Assembly (NCBI GenBank): GCA_963723355.1
Contig: CAVRQQ010000030.1
Span: 1-64,000 of the forward strand
From: JAFDBW01 sp963723355
GTDB taxonomy: Bacteria > Desulfobacterota > Desulfuromonadia > Desulfuromonadales > BM103
Reading direction: 5' to 3'
DNA length: 64,000 nt
The notes beneath the pieces were generated by a model. The model did no database searches. It saw only the letters and a list, made by a program, of their open reading frames with translations, and was not told where the DNA came from. Positions 53,501-62,307 of this stretch are shown one piece after another. Both the position numbers and the translations under genes were made by a program. The number at the start of each line of letters is the position of its first letter. Position 1 is the stretch's first letter.

Positions 53501-55200
53501 GGCAGTTATCACTTAAATCATCGATCCCATCGTTGTCATCGTCGGTATCGCAGGCATCTCCCTGCCCGTCAAGGTCGGTATCCTTCTGGTTGGTATTGCT
53601 AACCGCCGGACAGTTGTCTTCGGCATCGACAATACCATCTGAATCAGTGTCTACATTAATGATCGAATCACAGCCATCAGGGATACCGTCGCCATCATCA
53701 TCTTGCCCGTCAGGGGATCCAGGGCATTTATCGGCATCATCCAGTACGCCGTCATTATCATCATCGCTATCGCAGGCATCACCCTGGATTGGCAGGGCGT
53801 TGGCAATCTCGTCAGCCTGATCACTGTTGAACTGGTACTCGTTCCTGACATTCGGGCAGTTATCCGTAGCGTTATCTACACCGTCGCCATCCAGGTCATT
53901 GTCACAGAGGTCGCCGGAACCGTCCATTGTCAGTATCGGTCTGGTCCGTATCGACGCTATTGTAGGCGGGGCAATTGTCATTCGCATTCGGAATGCCGTC
54001 ATTATCGATGTCCGCGTCGCAGCCATCAGGAGTTCCGTCAGTGTCTAAGTCATTCGAGTCCGGGAAGCCGGGGCATTGATCTGATTCGTCGCCGACACCG
54101 TCACCGTCCGAGTCGATGGCTTCGTTGGGATCAGCCGGGAACGCGTCGCAATCGTCAGGAACCCCATCACTGTCCGCATCATCCACAGTGTTGGCGCCCA
54201 CGCACACATCAATACCATTGACGATACCGTCGCCATCCGCATCGGCTTCCAGGCAGTCGGGAGTACCGTTATTATCAGCATCGATTGAATCATCGAAATA
54301 AGCACCCGAACAGGTCGGGCAATCTATCGGCAGACCACATTGGTCACAGGCGTCCGGGATAGTATCGAAATCCTGATCCTGGCTGTCATCACCGGAGAGG
54401 CAGAGGTCGCAACCGTCCGGCCACGGTGAGCCGGGCAGGCCGTTAGGCACGCCATCGTTGTCCATGTCATAAAGCTGTGCACCGACGCCGACGGGGAATG
54501 AAGCAGGGACGGCCATCCCGTAGCTGGCGTAAGCGGCCTGGATTTCTGCATAGGTTTTAACGGAAAAATCGTCCATGTAGCCACGACAGATATCGTCTTC
54601 GTCACAGACATTGTCGAGGTCGTCATCGAAGCACCCCTGGGTACTGTTCCAGGGATCATACTGCAGGTAATTCAGGTAGTTGCCGATTGCATATACAGCA
54701 CCGTTCGGGGAGGTCGAACAGTTGCCGTTTTTGATATTGGGCGCATCATTGGAACCACTCGAGGAATAGGTCCCCGAGAAAACAAGCTTTTCACGGATGA
54801 TATCGGCGCAACTATCCGCTGTCAGGTCGTCCAGAGCGTAGCTGGTGTTATCCAGCGCGCCTTGGGAGAATTCCCCGGTGTTCTTGGCAGAGAAGACATC
54901 CCATGGCTCACGGCCACTGATAGGGGGATAGATCACGCTGGGAAAGAACTCCGAACCGGAGGCCGGGTCCTCGGTGGCACGGCTGTTGTCGATCAGGAAC
55001 AGCACCTTGGGACGGACCCGCTCAGCGGGCGCACCGATGTAGATCGCGGAGTCGCCGACGAAAGTATCGGGGTTGGCAAAAGCGGCAAACGGGAAGCCGG
55101 GGCCGAAGCACATGGTGAAAACCAGCATGGCGCTGACAATGCGCCTGACCAACCACTCTTCGCGGCCATACCAACGTTGTTTAAGTGTCCAGCGACTCAT
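41600..55200 (-). CDS. pilY1: pilY1: giant type IV pilus tip protein with an inserted TSP3 calcium-binding repeat array; about twenty frameshifts
   Basis: The reconstructed product is about 4,530 residues; PilY1 proteins are usually 1,000-1,500. The order is: signal peptide (to about residue 42); the start of a von Willebrand A-like domain with RPKVLFLIDNS; then about 3,000 residues of thrombospondin type 3 repeats (DxDxDGxxDxxDNC); then the rest of a VWA-like region (IIVLTNGLPNNENMNTIGGE); and a C-terminal PilY1 beta-propeller with NSSVIYVGANDGMLHAFRDC. The propeller carries the calcium site DLNGDGYIDAIYVGD, corresponding to the site that controls pilus retraction in known PilY1 proteins. 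The MIDAS motif is degenerate (DNSRAT in place of DxSxS). The frame is broken at about twenty points, roughly one per 700 bp. The gene is last in pilVWX-pilY1. Confidence 0.88.
45310..54300 (-). repeat. Thrombospondin type 3 repeat array inside pilY1
   Basis: About 9 kb encodes successive Asp-rich units such as DADNDGVVDGTDNC and DTDGDGIGDACDND, each 36-39 residues, with a Cys in most units. By spacing I estimate about 80 units; I did not count them. TSP3 units bind many calcium ions and disulphide-link into a wire. The encoded region is extremely acidic. On the opposite strand the repeats create long non-coding open frames. Confidence 0.93.
48620..52240 (-). repeat. 354-bp (118-codon) super-repeats within the TSP3 array
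   Basis: A fixed anchor (GTCAGAGCGTCAC in the forward reading) recurs at about 49007, 49361, 49715, 50070, then 51116, 51470, 51824 and 52178: two blocks of four at 354-355 bp spacing. Each unit encodes three TSP3 modules (DGSDNC, DYLDNC, DGTDNC). The units from 51.1 to 52.2 kb differ at only a handful of positions. A period of exactly 118 codons keeps the frame on gain or loss of units. Confidence 0.9.
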
Positions 55201-55203
55201 AAA

Positions 55204-55761
55204 TTAACCTCCTCCCGAGGTACGGAATATCTGATCGTCGTCCATCTTGAAAAGACGCACAATACTGGCATCAACATGGGTGCTTCGTTCAAGGCGCCCC
55301 GAACCCGCTTTTGTTTTAACGCTGACATGATAAAGATTGGCACCGAATTCGCTGCCGTGCATAGCAGCCATGACCGGCGGCAGACTACGCGGGCCAACGT
55401 CTGTCACTGTTCCCGAAACCAGCTCCCCGGGGCCGGATAAATCGATGACCGATTTATGGGAAACACCGGAGGTAATACCATTGGCCTGCTTGACAATATC
55501 GGTCGCCAGGTTGACGGTGTTATTCTGGGCCAGATTGATGATCAGGTCGCGATTCATGGAATACTCGACAGCACGGTCGGCAGCGTAGAGCGCCTGCTGG
55601 TCCGATTGCGTATAGGTGCGCAACTCGGAGTCTTCCAGCCCGCGCAAAGAAACCCGCAGCACGACCGCGCCGATGATACTGAGAATAGCCAGAAAAGCGA
55701 TGGCCATGATCAGCGCCATTCCTTTTTGCCGGTTGTTCTTTTGTAATGTCGTAAATTTCAT
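55204..55761 (-). CDS. pilX: PilX-like minor pilin
   Basis: A 185-residue type IV pilus assembly protein. After a short basic leader comes RQKG/MALIMAIAFLAILS, a prepilin-type site with a 20-residue hydrophobic helix. There is no Glu at position 5, as in PilX and GspK-type minor pilins that start the tip complex. The C-terminal domain has no cysteine pair. It lies 3 bp before pilY1 and after pilW, the conserved minor pilin order. Confidence 0.82.
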   Translation of the reverse strand: MKFTTLQKNNRQKGMALIMAIAFLAILSIIGAVVLRVSLRGLEDSELRTYTQSDQQALYAADRAVEYSMNRDLIINLAQNNTVNLATDIVKQANGITSGVSHKSVIDLSGPGELVSGTVTDVGPRSLPPVMAAMHGSEFGANLYHVSVKTKAGSGRLERSTHVDASIVRLFKMDDDQIFRTSGGG

Positions 55762-55789
55762 GATCTTCCCTCATCGCCAGACGATGGAT

Positions 55790-56651
55790 CTAGAATACAT
55801 TTCTCAACTTCACAGAAGTCGACACGGACCGGGTTTTCTCTCCTGATACGGCGTCGTCCTTGATTGCCCTGGTTTTTCCTGTCAGCTTGATATCAACGAT
55901 CTCGACACGCCCCTCGCTGTTAAGATCGTAATCAAAAAAGCTGTTGGCGGTGTTCATATCCACGTTACGGGCGAGCACCTGGAAGTTGCCGTTTACCCTT
56001 CGCTCAAGAGACTCGTTGTTGAGCGTATATTGAATGGTCTGCAGCGGCGGCTGGTTCTGATCCTGAACTGCCAGCACCACCGTTTCGTCAGGATATCTGC
56101 GGCATCAAGTGAAGGGTTGTTGGCTCGTGTCAATGTCAATGGTATTGGTGCCGACAGCGTCAACCGGATATGCTCGGTCCTGATCGGTCACTCCCGGGAC
56201 AACGGGTTGCTCGGTCACTTCATTGGCATTGATCGGCTCGAAAATGCGGACCCTGGAACCGACCTGAAAATTGTCCACCATATCGGGATCTGACACGGTA
56301 ATCCGGATTTTTCCGGTAAGGTTCGCAGCACTTGCAACACGCGCAAAATCATTACCGACGATGCGGGAACGAATGGTAAAGGCCGTGTCACTGGTACGAA
56401 GTGATCGGGTCTTCAGGCACAAGAAATCCGGCATGGAGGATATCGCGCGTCATCACCTTGAGTGCCAGACGGAGGTTGTCCTGCACATCGGAGACCTGGG
56501 TTTGGGCTATAGTCGACTGGTAGGTAGGGATATAAAGACTCATCAATGCCAGCGTGACGACCGAGAGGATGGCCATGACCAGCAGCAGTTCAACGAGAGT
56601 CATACCGCGGCGGCTGCGACCATATTTTGCAAAACGGTTAACCATGGTCAT
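55790..56651 (-). CDS. pilW: PilW-like minor pilin, two frameshifts
   Basis: Reconstructed as about 287 residues. The prepilin site is RSRRG/MTLVELLLVMAILS, with Glu at position 5 of the mature protein. The following frame pieces (SDPDMVDNFQVGSRVRIFEP and the C-terminal LNNESLERRVNGNFQVLARN) are joined by frameshifts near 56410 and 56095. The C-terminal part fits the PilW family. Start candidates are ATG 56651 and ATG 56645; the second has better spacing to GGGGG. It forms part of the tip complex with PilV, PilX and PilY1. Confidence 0.82.
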
Positions 56652-56655
56652 CCCC

Positions 56656-57103
56656 CTATATGGCCCTTTTGAGAGTGTTGATGGTGACGATACGCGGCTT
56701 GTTGCCCAGAATGCCCATCAATTCGGTGGTGCTTGTAACCGTGATCGTGACATTGAAAAGCTGCGACACGTCATTTCCACCGGGAGGAGCTTTGACCTGG
56801 GCAATACTATAAGTAACCGTGTAGGTGCCGCCGCCCTGCTCGGTATATGTTCCCCAGGTTCCGGTTTGACCGTCAGCAAAAATTGGATCATCGGGGGGCA
56901 ATGCGGCGAACTCCTCAACCACTTTCTGGGCCAGGGCCTTGGACAGCGGTAGAGGTCATGCTCTGGGAATTGGTTTTGATTGCAGTGACCTGCAGTTGCA
57001 CGAGACCGAGCAAGCCGATGGCCAGAACGACTATGGCAACCAGAAGTTCAACCAGGGTAAAACCGGCTTGGATCTTTTTAGAAGCGGGCATCATCTCCTC
57101 CAT
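56656..57103 (-). CDS. pilV: PilV-like minor pilin, one frameshift
   Basis: The first gene of the minor pilin operon. The prepilin site is KIQAG/FTLVELLVAIVVLA, with Phe1 and Glu5. A frameshift near 56935 joins MTSTAVQG to LAQKVVEEFAALPPDD; the rest is a small beta-rich domain (GGTYTVTYSIAQVKAP). Reconstructed length is about 148 residues. The true start is probably the ATG at 57091, five bases after GGAGG; the frame is open from ATG 57103. A sigma-54 promoter lies 24 bp upstream. Confidence 0.83.
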
Positions 57104-57126
57104 AAATCAATCTGTTATTAACTGTG

Positions 57127-57142
57127 AGCAAAAGACGTACCA
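57127..57142 (-). promoter_or_regulatory. Sigma-54 promoter of the pilVWX-pilY1 operon
   Basis: On the minus strand TGGTACGTCTTTTGCT matches the -24/-12 consensus TGGCACG-N4-TTGCT at all but one position, with the required spacing between GG and GC. Transcription would start near 57115, just before the pilV ribosome site. The sigma-54 activator encoded immediately upstream is the obvious regulator. Confidence 0.85.
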
Positions 57143-57224
57143 AGACAGAAGCCCGTCAAAAAACACTTAACAGGCTGATATGATTGTTTTTTTCTATCTG
57201 GGAAAAGTTATGCAGATGAGCGGG

Positions 57225-57241
57225 CGTGCAACTTTTGCACG
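57225..57241 (-). promoter_or_regulatory. Palindromic candidate activator site upstream of the sigma-54 promoter
   Basis: CGTGCAACTTTTGCACG has perfect 7-bp arms around CTT. Its centre is about 118 bp upstream of the predicted transcription start, a normal distance for an NtrC-family enhancer site. It is the only such palindrome I see in the gap. Confidence 0.6.
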
Positions 57242-57257
57242 GCATAACGCAAAACAG

Positions 57258-57395
57258 CGTGGCGAGTGGTGAGTAGCGCGTGGCGAGAAGACCTTAAAAC
57301 CATCAGATTTGATCGGATTGTACCCATGGCTATCCCTATAGCTTTTTGGTTATAAGCTTTTTCGCGCCACTCGCCACTCGCCACGCGCTACTCGA
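57258..57395. repeat. Heptamer-repeat hairpin between the regulator gene and pilV (GTGGCGA)
   Basis: Left arm GCGTGGCGAGTGGTGAGTAG plus CGCGTGGCGAGAAG at about 57258-57290; right arm CGCGCCACTCGCCACTCGCC plus ACGCGCTACTCG at about 57362-57394. The arms are reverse complements made of GTGGCGA heptamers, with a loop of about 70 bases. The regulator's stop codon lies inside the right arm. It may terminate the regulator transcript. Confidence 0.85.
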
Positions 57396-58752
57396 TTTTA
57401 TAGTCCTTAATCTTGTAAATCAATGAGCGCAGACTGATCTCGAGAATTTTGGCGGCCTGGGTACGATTGCCACCGGTTGCCGACAGGGCCTTGCGGATAT
57501 AAGCATCTTCAAGTGCGGACATGGCTTTTTTCAGTGAAAGGCTCGACGGGTCGACGGGGGGCTCCGGGTGATCGACCAGAACCAGGTCATTTTCTCCGAT
57601 CACCTCGTCGCGGCAGAAAACCAGCGTCTTTTCAAGGACATTGAGCAATTCGCGGACATTCCCCGGCCAGGGCTGTTTCGTCAGCCTGCGCAGGGCGGCC
57701 GGACTTATTTCAGGCACGGGCTGCTTCAAACGCGCCGCGATGCGTGGCAGATAGCTCTCCACCAGTGCCGCGATGTCTTCCGCACGTTGTTTCAGGGCCG
57801 GTAATTCGATGGCAATCACCGCCAGTCGGTAATAGAGATCTTCCCGGAAGCTGCCATCGGCAACCGCCTGGCGCAAATCCTTGGCTGTTGCGGCGATCAC
57901 CCGGACATCCACCGGTGTCGGCTGACTCTCGCCGATGCGAAGGACCTCGTTTTCCTGCAGCACCCGCAACAGCTTGGGCTGCAGCTCCAGCGGGAAGTCG
58001 CCGATTTCATCGAGCAGCAATGTCCCGCCGTCGGCCGCTCCGAACAGGCCGATCCTGGTACGGTCTGCACCGGTGAAGGCACCCCTGGTGTGTCCGAACA
58101 GCTCACTTTCGAGCAGGCCGGTCGGAATGGCGCTGCAATTAACCGCCAGAAACGGTCTTTCGCTGCGCGGACTTTCCGCATGCAGGGCGCGGGCAATCAG
58201 TTCCTTGCCGGTACCGGTCGGACCGGTAATCAGGACCGGCGCCGGAGCCTCGGCCGCTTTCCGGACCATGGAAAGCACATTCTGCATGATCGGGCTGCGG
58301 TGAATGATAGCGGCAATCCCCTGGGGACGGGCATTGCGCCTGAGATCTTGCTTGAGTTTGACATTCTCCTGGCGCAACTGCAGGCGTTCTTCCGCCTTGC
58401 GCACCGTCAGCAGGATTTCATCGGGACGGAACGGCTTCGAAATGTAATCGTAAGCGCCATGCTTCATGCATTCAACCGCAGTATCGATGCTGCCGTAAGC
58501 ACTCATCATGATCACCGTACCGCCGTACTGATGAGACTGCTTTTCCTTGAGAAAGGTCAGCCCATCCATCTCCGGCATGCGGATATCGCAGAGGATAAGG
58601 CCAAAATGTCCGGATCTGAGCCGATCCAGCCCCTGACTGCCACTGGCGGCTTCGGAAACCGTGTAGCCATCCCGCTCCAGGACCATGCGCAGCATGTGCC
58701 GCATCGGCGCTTCGTCGTCTATAATCAGGACATGATGTTGATTTGCTGTCAT
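57388..58752 (-). CDS. NtrC-family sigma-54 response regulator (PilR-like)
   Basis: A 454-residue three-domain regulator. The receiver domain (about 1-120) has HVLIIDDEAPMRHMLRMVLE and the phosphoacceptor Asp in LILCDIRMPEMDG. The AAA+ domain (about 150-385) has Walker A LITGPTGTGKELIARALHAE, the sigma-54 contact GAFTGA within FGHTRGAFTGADRT, Walker B GGTLLLDEIGDFP, and the arginine-finger region SFREDLYYRLAV. The Fis-type HTH (about 410-454) has GNRTQAAKILEISLRSLIYK. The ATG at 58752 overlaps the kinase stop (ATGA). It most likely drives the pilV promoter just downstream, as PilR does for pilA in other bacteria. Confidence 0.9.
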   Translation of the reverse strand: MTANQHHVLIIDDEAPMRHMLRMVLERDGYTVSEAASGSQGLDRLRSGHFGLILCDIRMPEMDGLTFLKEKQSHQYGGTVIMMSAYGSIDTAVECMKHGAYDYISKPFRPDEILLTVRKAEERLQLRQENVKLKQDLRRNARPQGIAAIIHRSPIMQNVLSMVRKAAEAPAPVLITGPTGTGKELIARALHAESPRSERPFLAVNCSAIPTGLLESELFGHTRGAFTGADRTRIGLFGAADGGTLLLDEIGDFPLELQPKLLRVLQENEVLRIGESQPTPVDVRVIAATAKDLRQAVADGSFREDLYYRLAVIAIELPALKQRAEDIAALVESYLPRIAARLKQPVPEISPAALRRLTKQPWPGNVRELLNVLEKTLVFCRDEVIGENDLVLVDHPEPPVDPSSLSLKKAMSALEDAYIRKALSATGGNRTQAAKILEISLRSLIYKIKDYKIE

Positions 58753-60263
58753 GACACCCCCTCCCTGAAACATGGCAGGGACACCGTAAAACACGTCCCT
58801 TTGCCGGGACTCGATCTGACTGTTATCGTGCCGTCGCTCTCGTCAATAATCCGCTGGCAGACCGCGAGACCCAGCCCATAACCGCTGCCGGGGGCCTTGG
58901 TGGTGAAAAACGGTTCAAATATGCGCTTCAGAGCATCCTGCTCGATACCCTGCCCTTGATCACGGATAGAGACACTGATCGTATCATCTTCCTGTCGCGA
59001 TGAAATTTCCAGCACGCTCCGATCATGCATCGCATCACGGGCGTTCAGCAACAGATTGATCCAGACCTGCATCAAACGTCCTCGGTCCATATCGATCAGG
59101 GATTCACCCGCCGTGCACAGGTCGTTGACCTCTATGCCATCGAGTTGTCCCTGGTGTTGCAGCATGTCAATGGTCTCACGCAGCAGGGTTACCGGGCAGA
59201 AAGACTCAGACTGCCGGTCAACCGGAGCCGAATATTCAAGCAACTCCCTGACCAGTCGATCGATCCTCGCTGTTTCGGTGAGGGAACGCTCCACCAGGTC
59301 ACGAGACTCCCCGGACAAGTCCTCCCTGAGGATATTCAGATAACCGACCACAGCTCCGAGGGGGTTGCCGATTTCGTGGGCCATGCCGGCCGCCAAGTGG
59401 CCCACCGTAGCCAGTTTTTCCGAGCGGACCAGGTCATCCCTTGCCTGCTCCAGGGCACTGTTGGTCTTTTCCAGTGAAGCGATATGCTCTTCGGTTTCCG
59501 CACGACTCGCGGCCAGTGCCTCGACCATCTGGTTGAAACTGTCTGCCAGTTCGTGAATTTCGCCCGGTCCGGATGGCACGGCCACCGGGGCCAGGGTTCC
59601 GCCGGCGACCGACGTTGTCGCCATCTGTAGCTGCCGCACCGGCTTGACAACATTCCGGTTCAGCAGGTAAACACCGAAGGCGGCAAGGACGACACCGTAA
59701 ATCACAACGTAAACCAGCACGAGTTGCTGAGCAGCTCTAACTCGTTCCTGCAGCCCTTCCAGACTGAAACGGATTTGCAGCAGTCCGTAAAGGTCATTCC
59801 CCACCCAGAGGGGTGCTGACAGGTCAAGATAATTCTCTGGTGGACCGCTGTTAAAGAAGCGGAATGATTCGTAATTCAATTCCTCGTACAGCTCTCCCCG
59901 TTCAAGCAGGGAAGGCGATATCGTTGAAAATTCTCCGACCGGCTGGTATGTCGTGCTGGAAAGCTCCTGCAATTCGACGTCGAGCAATCGCCAGGCGAGA
60001 ATATCGGTCTGCTTGCTCAAAACCGTTTGCAGGCGATCATGACTGGAGACGGCAATATCCAGGGGTGTCACCCGCCGTCCTGGCTGTGCAGGGACTTCAA
60101 CATCGGCCGCGACCAGATTGATGATATTGGCGGCATGTGCACGTTGCTGGTCAAGCAGGTTGCGTTCGGTGAGTTTGACGAGGAGGAAACCGGCGAAGAG
60201 AAGCGCCGCTGCCAGGAGCAGGGAGATACTCAGGATGATTTCGGTACGCAGGCCGGTTCGCAT
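58749..60263 (-). CDS. Sensor histidine kinase (PilS/NtrB-like)
   Basis: A 504-residue membrane sensor. From ATG 60263 the order is: first transmembrane helix (EIILSISLLLAAALLFAGFL), an extracytoplasmic domain (about 35-190), second transmembrane helix (LVLVYVVIYGVVLAAFGVYL), HAMP domain (RNVVKPVRQLQMATTSVAGG), a short coiled coil, the HisKA domain with phospho-His in LAAGMAHEIGNPLGAVVGYL, and HATPase with NLLLNARDAM, DQGQGIEQDALKRIFEPFF and GYGLGLAVCQRII. It is coupled to the regulator gene (ATGA overlap). The periplasmic signal is unknown. Confidence 0.9.
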   Translation of the reverse strand: MRTGLRTEIILSISLLLAAALLFAGFLLVKLTERNLLDQQRAHAANIINLVAADVEVPAQPGRRVTPLDIAVSSHDRLQTVLSKQTDILAWRLLDVELQELSSTTYQPVGEFSTISPSLLERGELYEELNYESFRFFNSGPPENYLDLSAPLWVGNDLYGLLQIRFSLEGLQERVRAAQQLVLVYVVIYGVVLAAFGVYLLNRNVVKPVRQLQMATTSVAGGTLAPVAVPSGPGEIHELADSFNQMVEALAASRAETEEHIASLEKTNSALEQARDDLVRSEKLATVGHLAAGMAHEIGNPLGAVVGYLNILREDLSGESRDLVERSLTETARIDRLVRELLEYSAPVDRQSESFCPVTLLRETIDMLQHQGQLDGIEVNDLCTAGESLIDMDRGRLMQVWINLLLNARDAMHDRSVLEISSRQEDDTISVSIRDQGQGIEQDALKRIFEPFFTTKAPGSGYGLGLAVCQRIIDESDGTITVRSSPGKGTCFTVSLPCFREGVS

Positions 60264-60602
60264 TTGCAGCCGATCGTCTTGTAGACATCTGTGGAGGGAG
60301 TAAATGTCCGAGAGCCAAGTAAAGCTCAGCCACCAAGGCACCAAGACACGAAGAAATCTATATTCTTTTCTTGCCTTGCGGAGTGTTCTCCTTCAACAGG
60401 GTTTTTCCCAAATTGGCTGAATTAGGTCTTTGGCCTTGTGGCAGACTCGGTTTACTTGTTTCAATTTGCGCTCAAACAATCTCGTGATTCTCAACAAGTA
60501 TACGTATTCAATATGCTTCAGGCAAACTGAAAGAACAACTGGCAAAAAGATAAACGGCTTGTTAAGATTATCCTCACAAATCCAATCAGGAGTACCCATA
60601 CC
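60264..60602. other. Intergenic region with little content
   Basis: Between the divergent kinase and ferredoxin genes. I see a CCACCAAGGCACCAAGACAC short repeat near 60333 that resembles widespread dispersed repeats, an AT-rich stretch with TATACG near 60498, and an AGGAG ribosome site before the ferredoxin. No gene is supported. Confidence 0.6.
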
Positions 60603-60815
60603 ATGTCACGCACACCAGCTATAGACCCGGATTGCTGTATCGGCTGCGAAGTCTGCACCCAGCTCTGCCCCGAGGTATTCCGGATGGACGAAGATGACCA
60701 TGACCATGGCCACGATCACGGCAAGGCAATCGTCCACGATCCTGCCGGAGCACCGGAAGATAAAATCGAAATGGCGATGGATAATTGCCCTTCGGCTTGT
60801 ATTTATTGGGAATAA
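60603..60815 (+). CDS. Small 4Fe-4S ferredoxin with His-rich insert
   Basis: A 70-residue single-cluster ferredoxin. Cluster ligands are in CIGCEVCTQLCP and the distal CPSAC, as in one-cluster bacterial ferredoxins. Between them lies DEDDHDHGHDHGKAIVHDP, an Asp/His-rich loop unusual for the family that could bind Zn or Ni. The start has AGGAG 11 bases upstream. Its redox partner is unknown. Confidence 0.85.
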   Translation: MSRTPAIDPDCCIGCEVCTQLCPEVFRMDEDDHDHGHDHGKAIVHDPAGAPEDKIEMAMDNCPSACIYWE

Positions 60816-60818
60816 AAT

Positions 60819-61002
60819 CGGGACGCGGGACGCGGAACGAGGGACGCGAAACAACTCGGCGCGACTTTCGTGATATCCCGATACGACCATTACATCCAAC
60901 TTTGACACAACAACAAAACAAGCTCTACTTGAAATCCCATAAAAACCAAGGAATTCGGTTTTGACCTTACCGCGTCCCACGTCCCGCGTCCCACGTCCCG
61001 GC
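60819..61002. repeat. Heptamer-repeat hairpin after the ferredoxin (GGGACGC)
   Basis: Left arm CGGGACGCGGGACGCGGAAC and GAGGGACGCGAAAC at 60819-60853; right arm CGCGTCCCACGTCCCGCGTC and CCACGTCCCGG at about 60971-61001. The arms are complementary and built from GGGACGC heptamers, about 117 bases apart. The loop holds no gene. Confidence 0.85.
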
Positions 61003-61048
61003 TTCTCATAAAAATCTCCCCCTCCTCAACATCTTCGCCGGACTGAAG

Positions 61049-62180
61049 ATGGCTCTTCTGCCGATGGCCATCATCACCCTGTTCTGGAAAGACCAGATCG
61101 GCCTGAGCCTGGCCGAGATCCTTCTGCTCCAGGCGATATTCTCCCTGGCAACACTGGTCATGGAATTCCCCTCCGGCTACATAAGTGACCGGATCGGTTA
61201 TCGCTTTGCCCTCAACCTGGCCTGCCTGCTCGGCATCACCGGCTGGGCCACGTACACCCTGGCCGGCTCCTTTACCGGGGTGTTGATCGCCGAGCTCCAG
61301 CTCGGAGCCTCCTACGCCTTCATCAGCGGCGCTGACAGCGCCCTCCTCTATGAGACACTGCGTTACGATGGCCGGGAAGAGCATTATGCGAAATATGACG
61401 GACGAATGACGGCCTGGGCACAAGCCGGCGAAGCGATCGGAGCCGTAGGTGCCGGGGTCCTGTACGGATGGTTTCCGTTGTTGCCGTTTATCCTGCAGGT
61501 CGGCGTCTGGGTCGCTGCTTTGGCAATCTGTCGCAACCTGAAAGATATTCCCGCACCCCCGAGGGAGACCATCTCGCATCTTCAAGAAGCGGCGGATATT
61601 GCCCGCAAGGCATTTTCACAACCGGGCATTCGCTACACCATTCTCCTCGCCGCGCTGCTCGGCCTCTCATCGTTTTATCCGGTCTGGTTGATCCAGCCAT
61701 ACATGCAGACCCTCAACGTGCCGTTGAGCTGGTTCGGGCCGATCTGGGCCGTGGCCAACTTGTGCGTGTCTTTTGGTTCAATTATCAGCCATCGCGTCCA
61801 GTTTCACCTCGGTGCCCGCGGTACGCCACTGCTGCTGCTGGCGCTGGTGGCTCGCCGGGTACGCCGGGCTGGCTTTCAGCCAGGTCATATGGGGTTTTGC
61901 CTTTTATTTTCTCCTGACCATCATGCGCGGCATCCAGGGGCCGTTTCTGCGCCTGGCACTGCAAAAACAAAGCGATCGTCACGAACGGGCCAGCATCCTG
62001 TCACTCAAATCGCTGGTCTTCCGTCTGGGGTTCGTCATCACCGGCCCATTGGTCGGCGTTCTGGCCGATCGATCCGGCTTGAGCCTTTGCTTCCTGGTCC
62101 TGATGATCATCCAGCTCCTTCTGATCGCCCTGACGCTGCGACCGTTCCTCAAACATTCCGCGATTTTCCTGGAAGCCTAG
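61049..62180 (+). CDS. MFS transporter, one frameshift
   Basis: A polytopic major facilitator protein of about 378 residues with 11-12 transmembrane segments. The loop between helices 2 and 3 has EFPSGYISDRIGYRFAL, the usual MFS signature (GxxxDRxGxR). A repeat of the motif appears as GPLVGVLADRSGLSLCFLV. A frameshift near 61855 lies between LLLLALVA and AGYAGLAFSQ. The first helix seems to begin upstream of the ATG at 61049 (LLNIFAGLK), so the true start may be hidden by an indel near 61010. Substrate unknown. Confidence 0.75.
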
Positions 62181-62203
62181 TGCGTCCTGTTGGTATCTGA
62201 TTT

Positions 62204-62235
62204 TTCTTTGCGCTCTTTGCGACTTTGCGTTAAAT
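62204..62235 (-). repeat. GCAAAG-type short repeat, single arm (reverse orientation)
   Basis: TTTCTTTGCGCTCTTTGCGA continues CTTTGCGTTAAA. It is the reverse complement of the element at 39815-39842 and shares its core with 41418-41527. Confidence 0.6.
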
Positions 62236-62307
62236 CAAATTCAGACTTCTTGCAAAATCAGATTATTCACGGTGTATACTTTAGAAAATCAACCCCGGGA
62301 GAACGAG

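Noticed and set aside
45310..54300. CRISPR-like regular repeats
   Set aside because: The repeats are coding, 36-39 codons long with a 354-bp higher period, and have no unique spacers.
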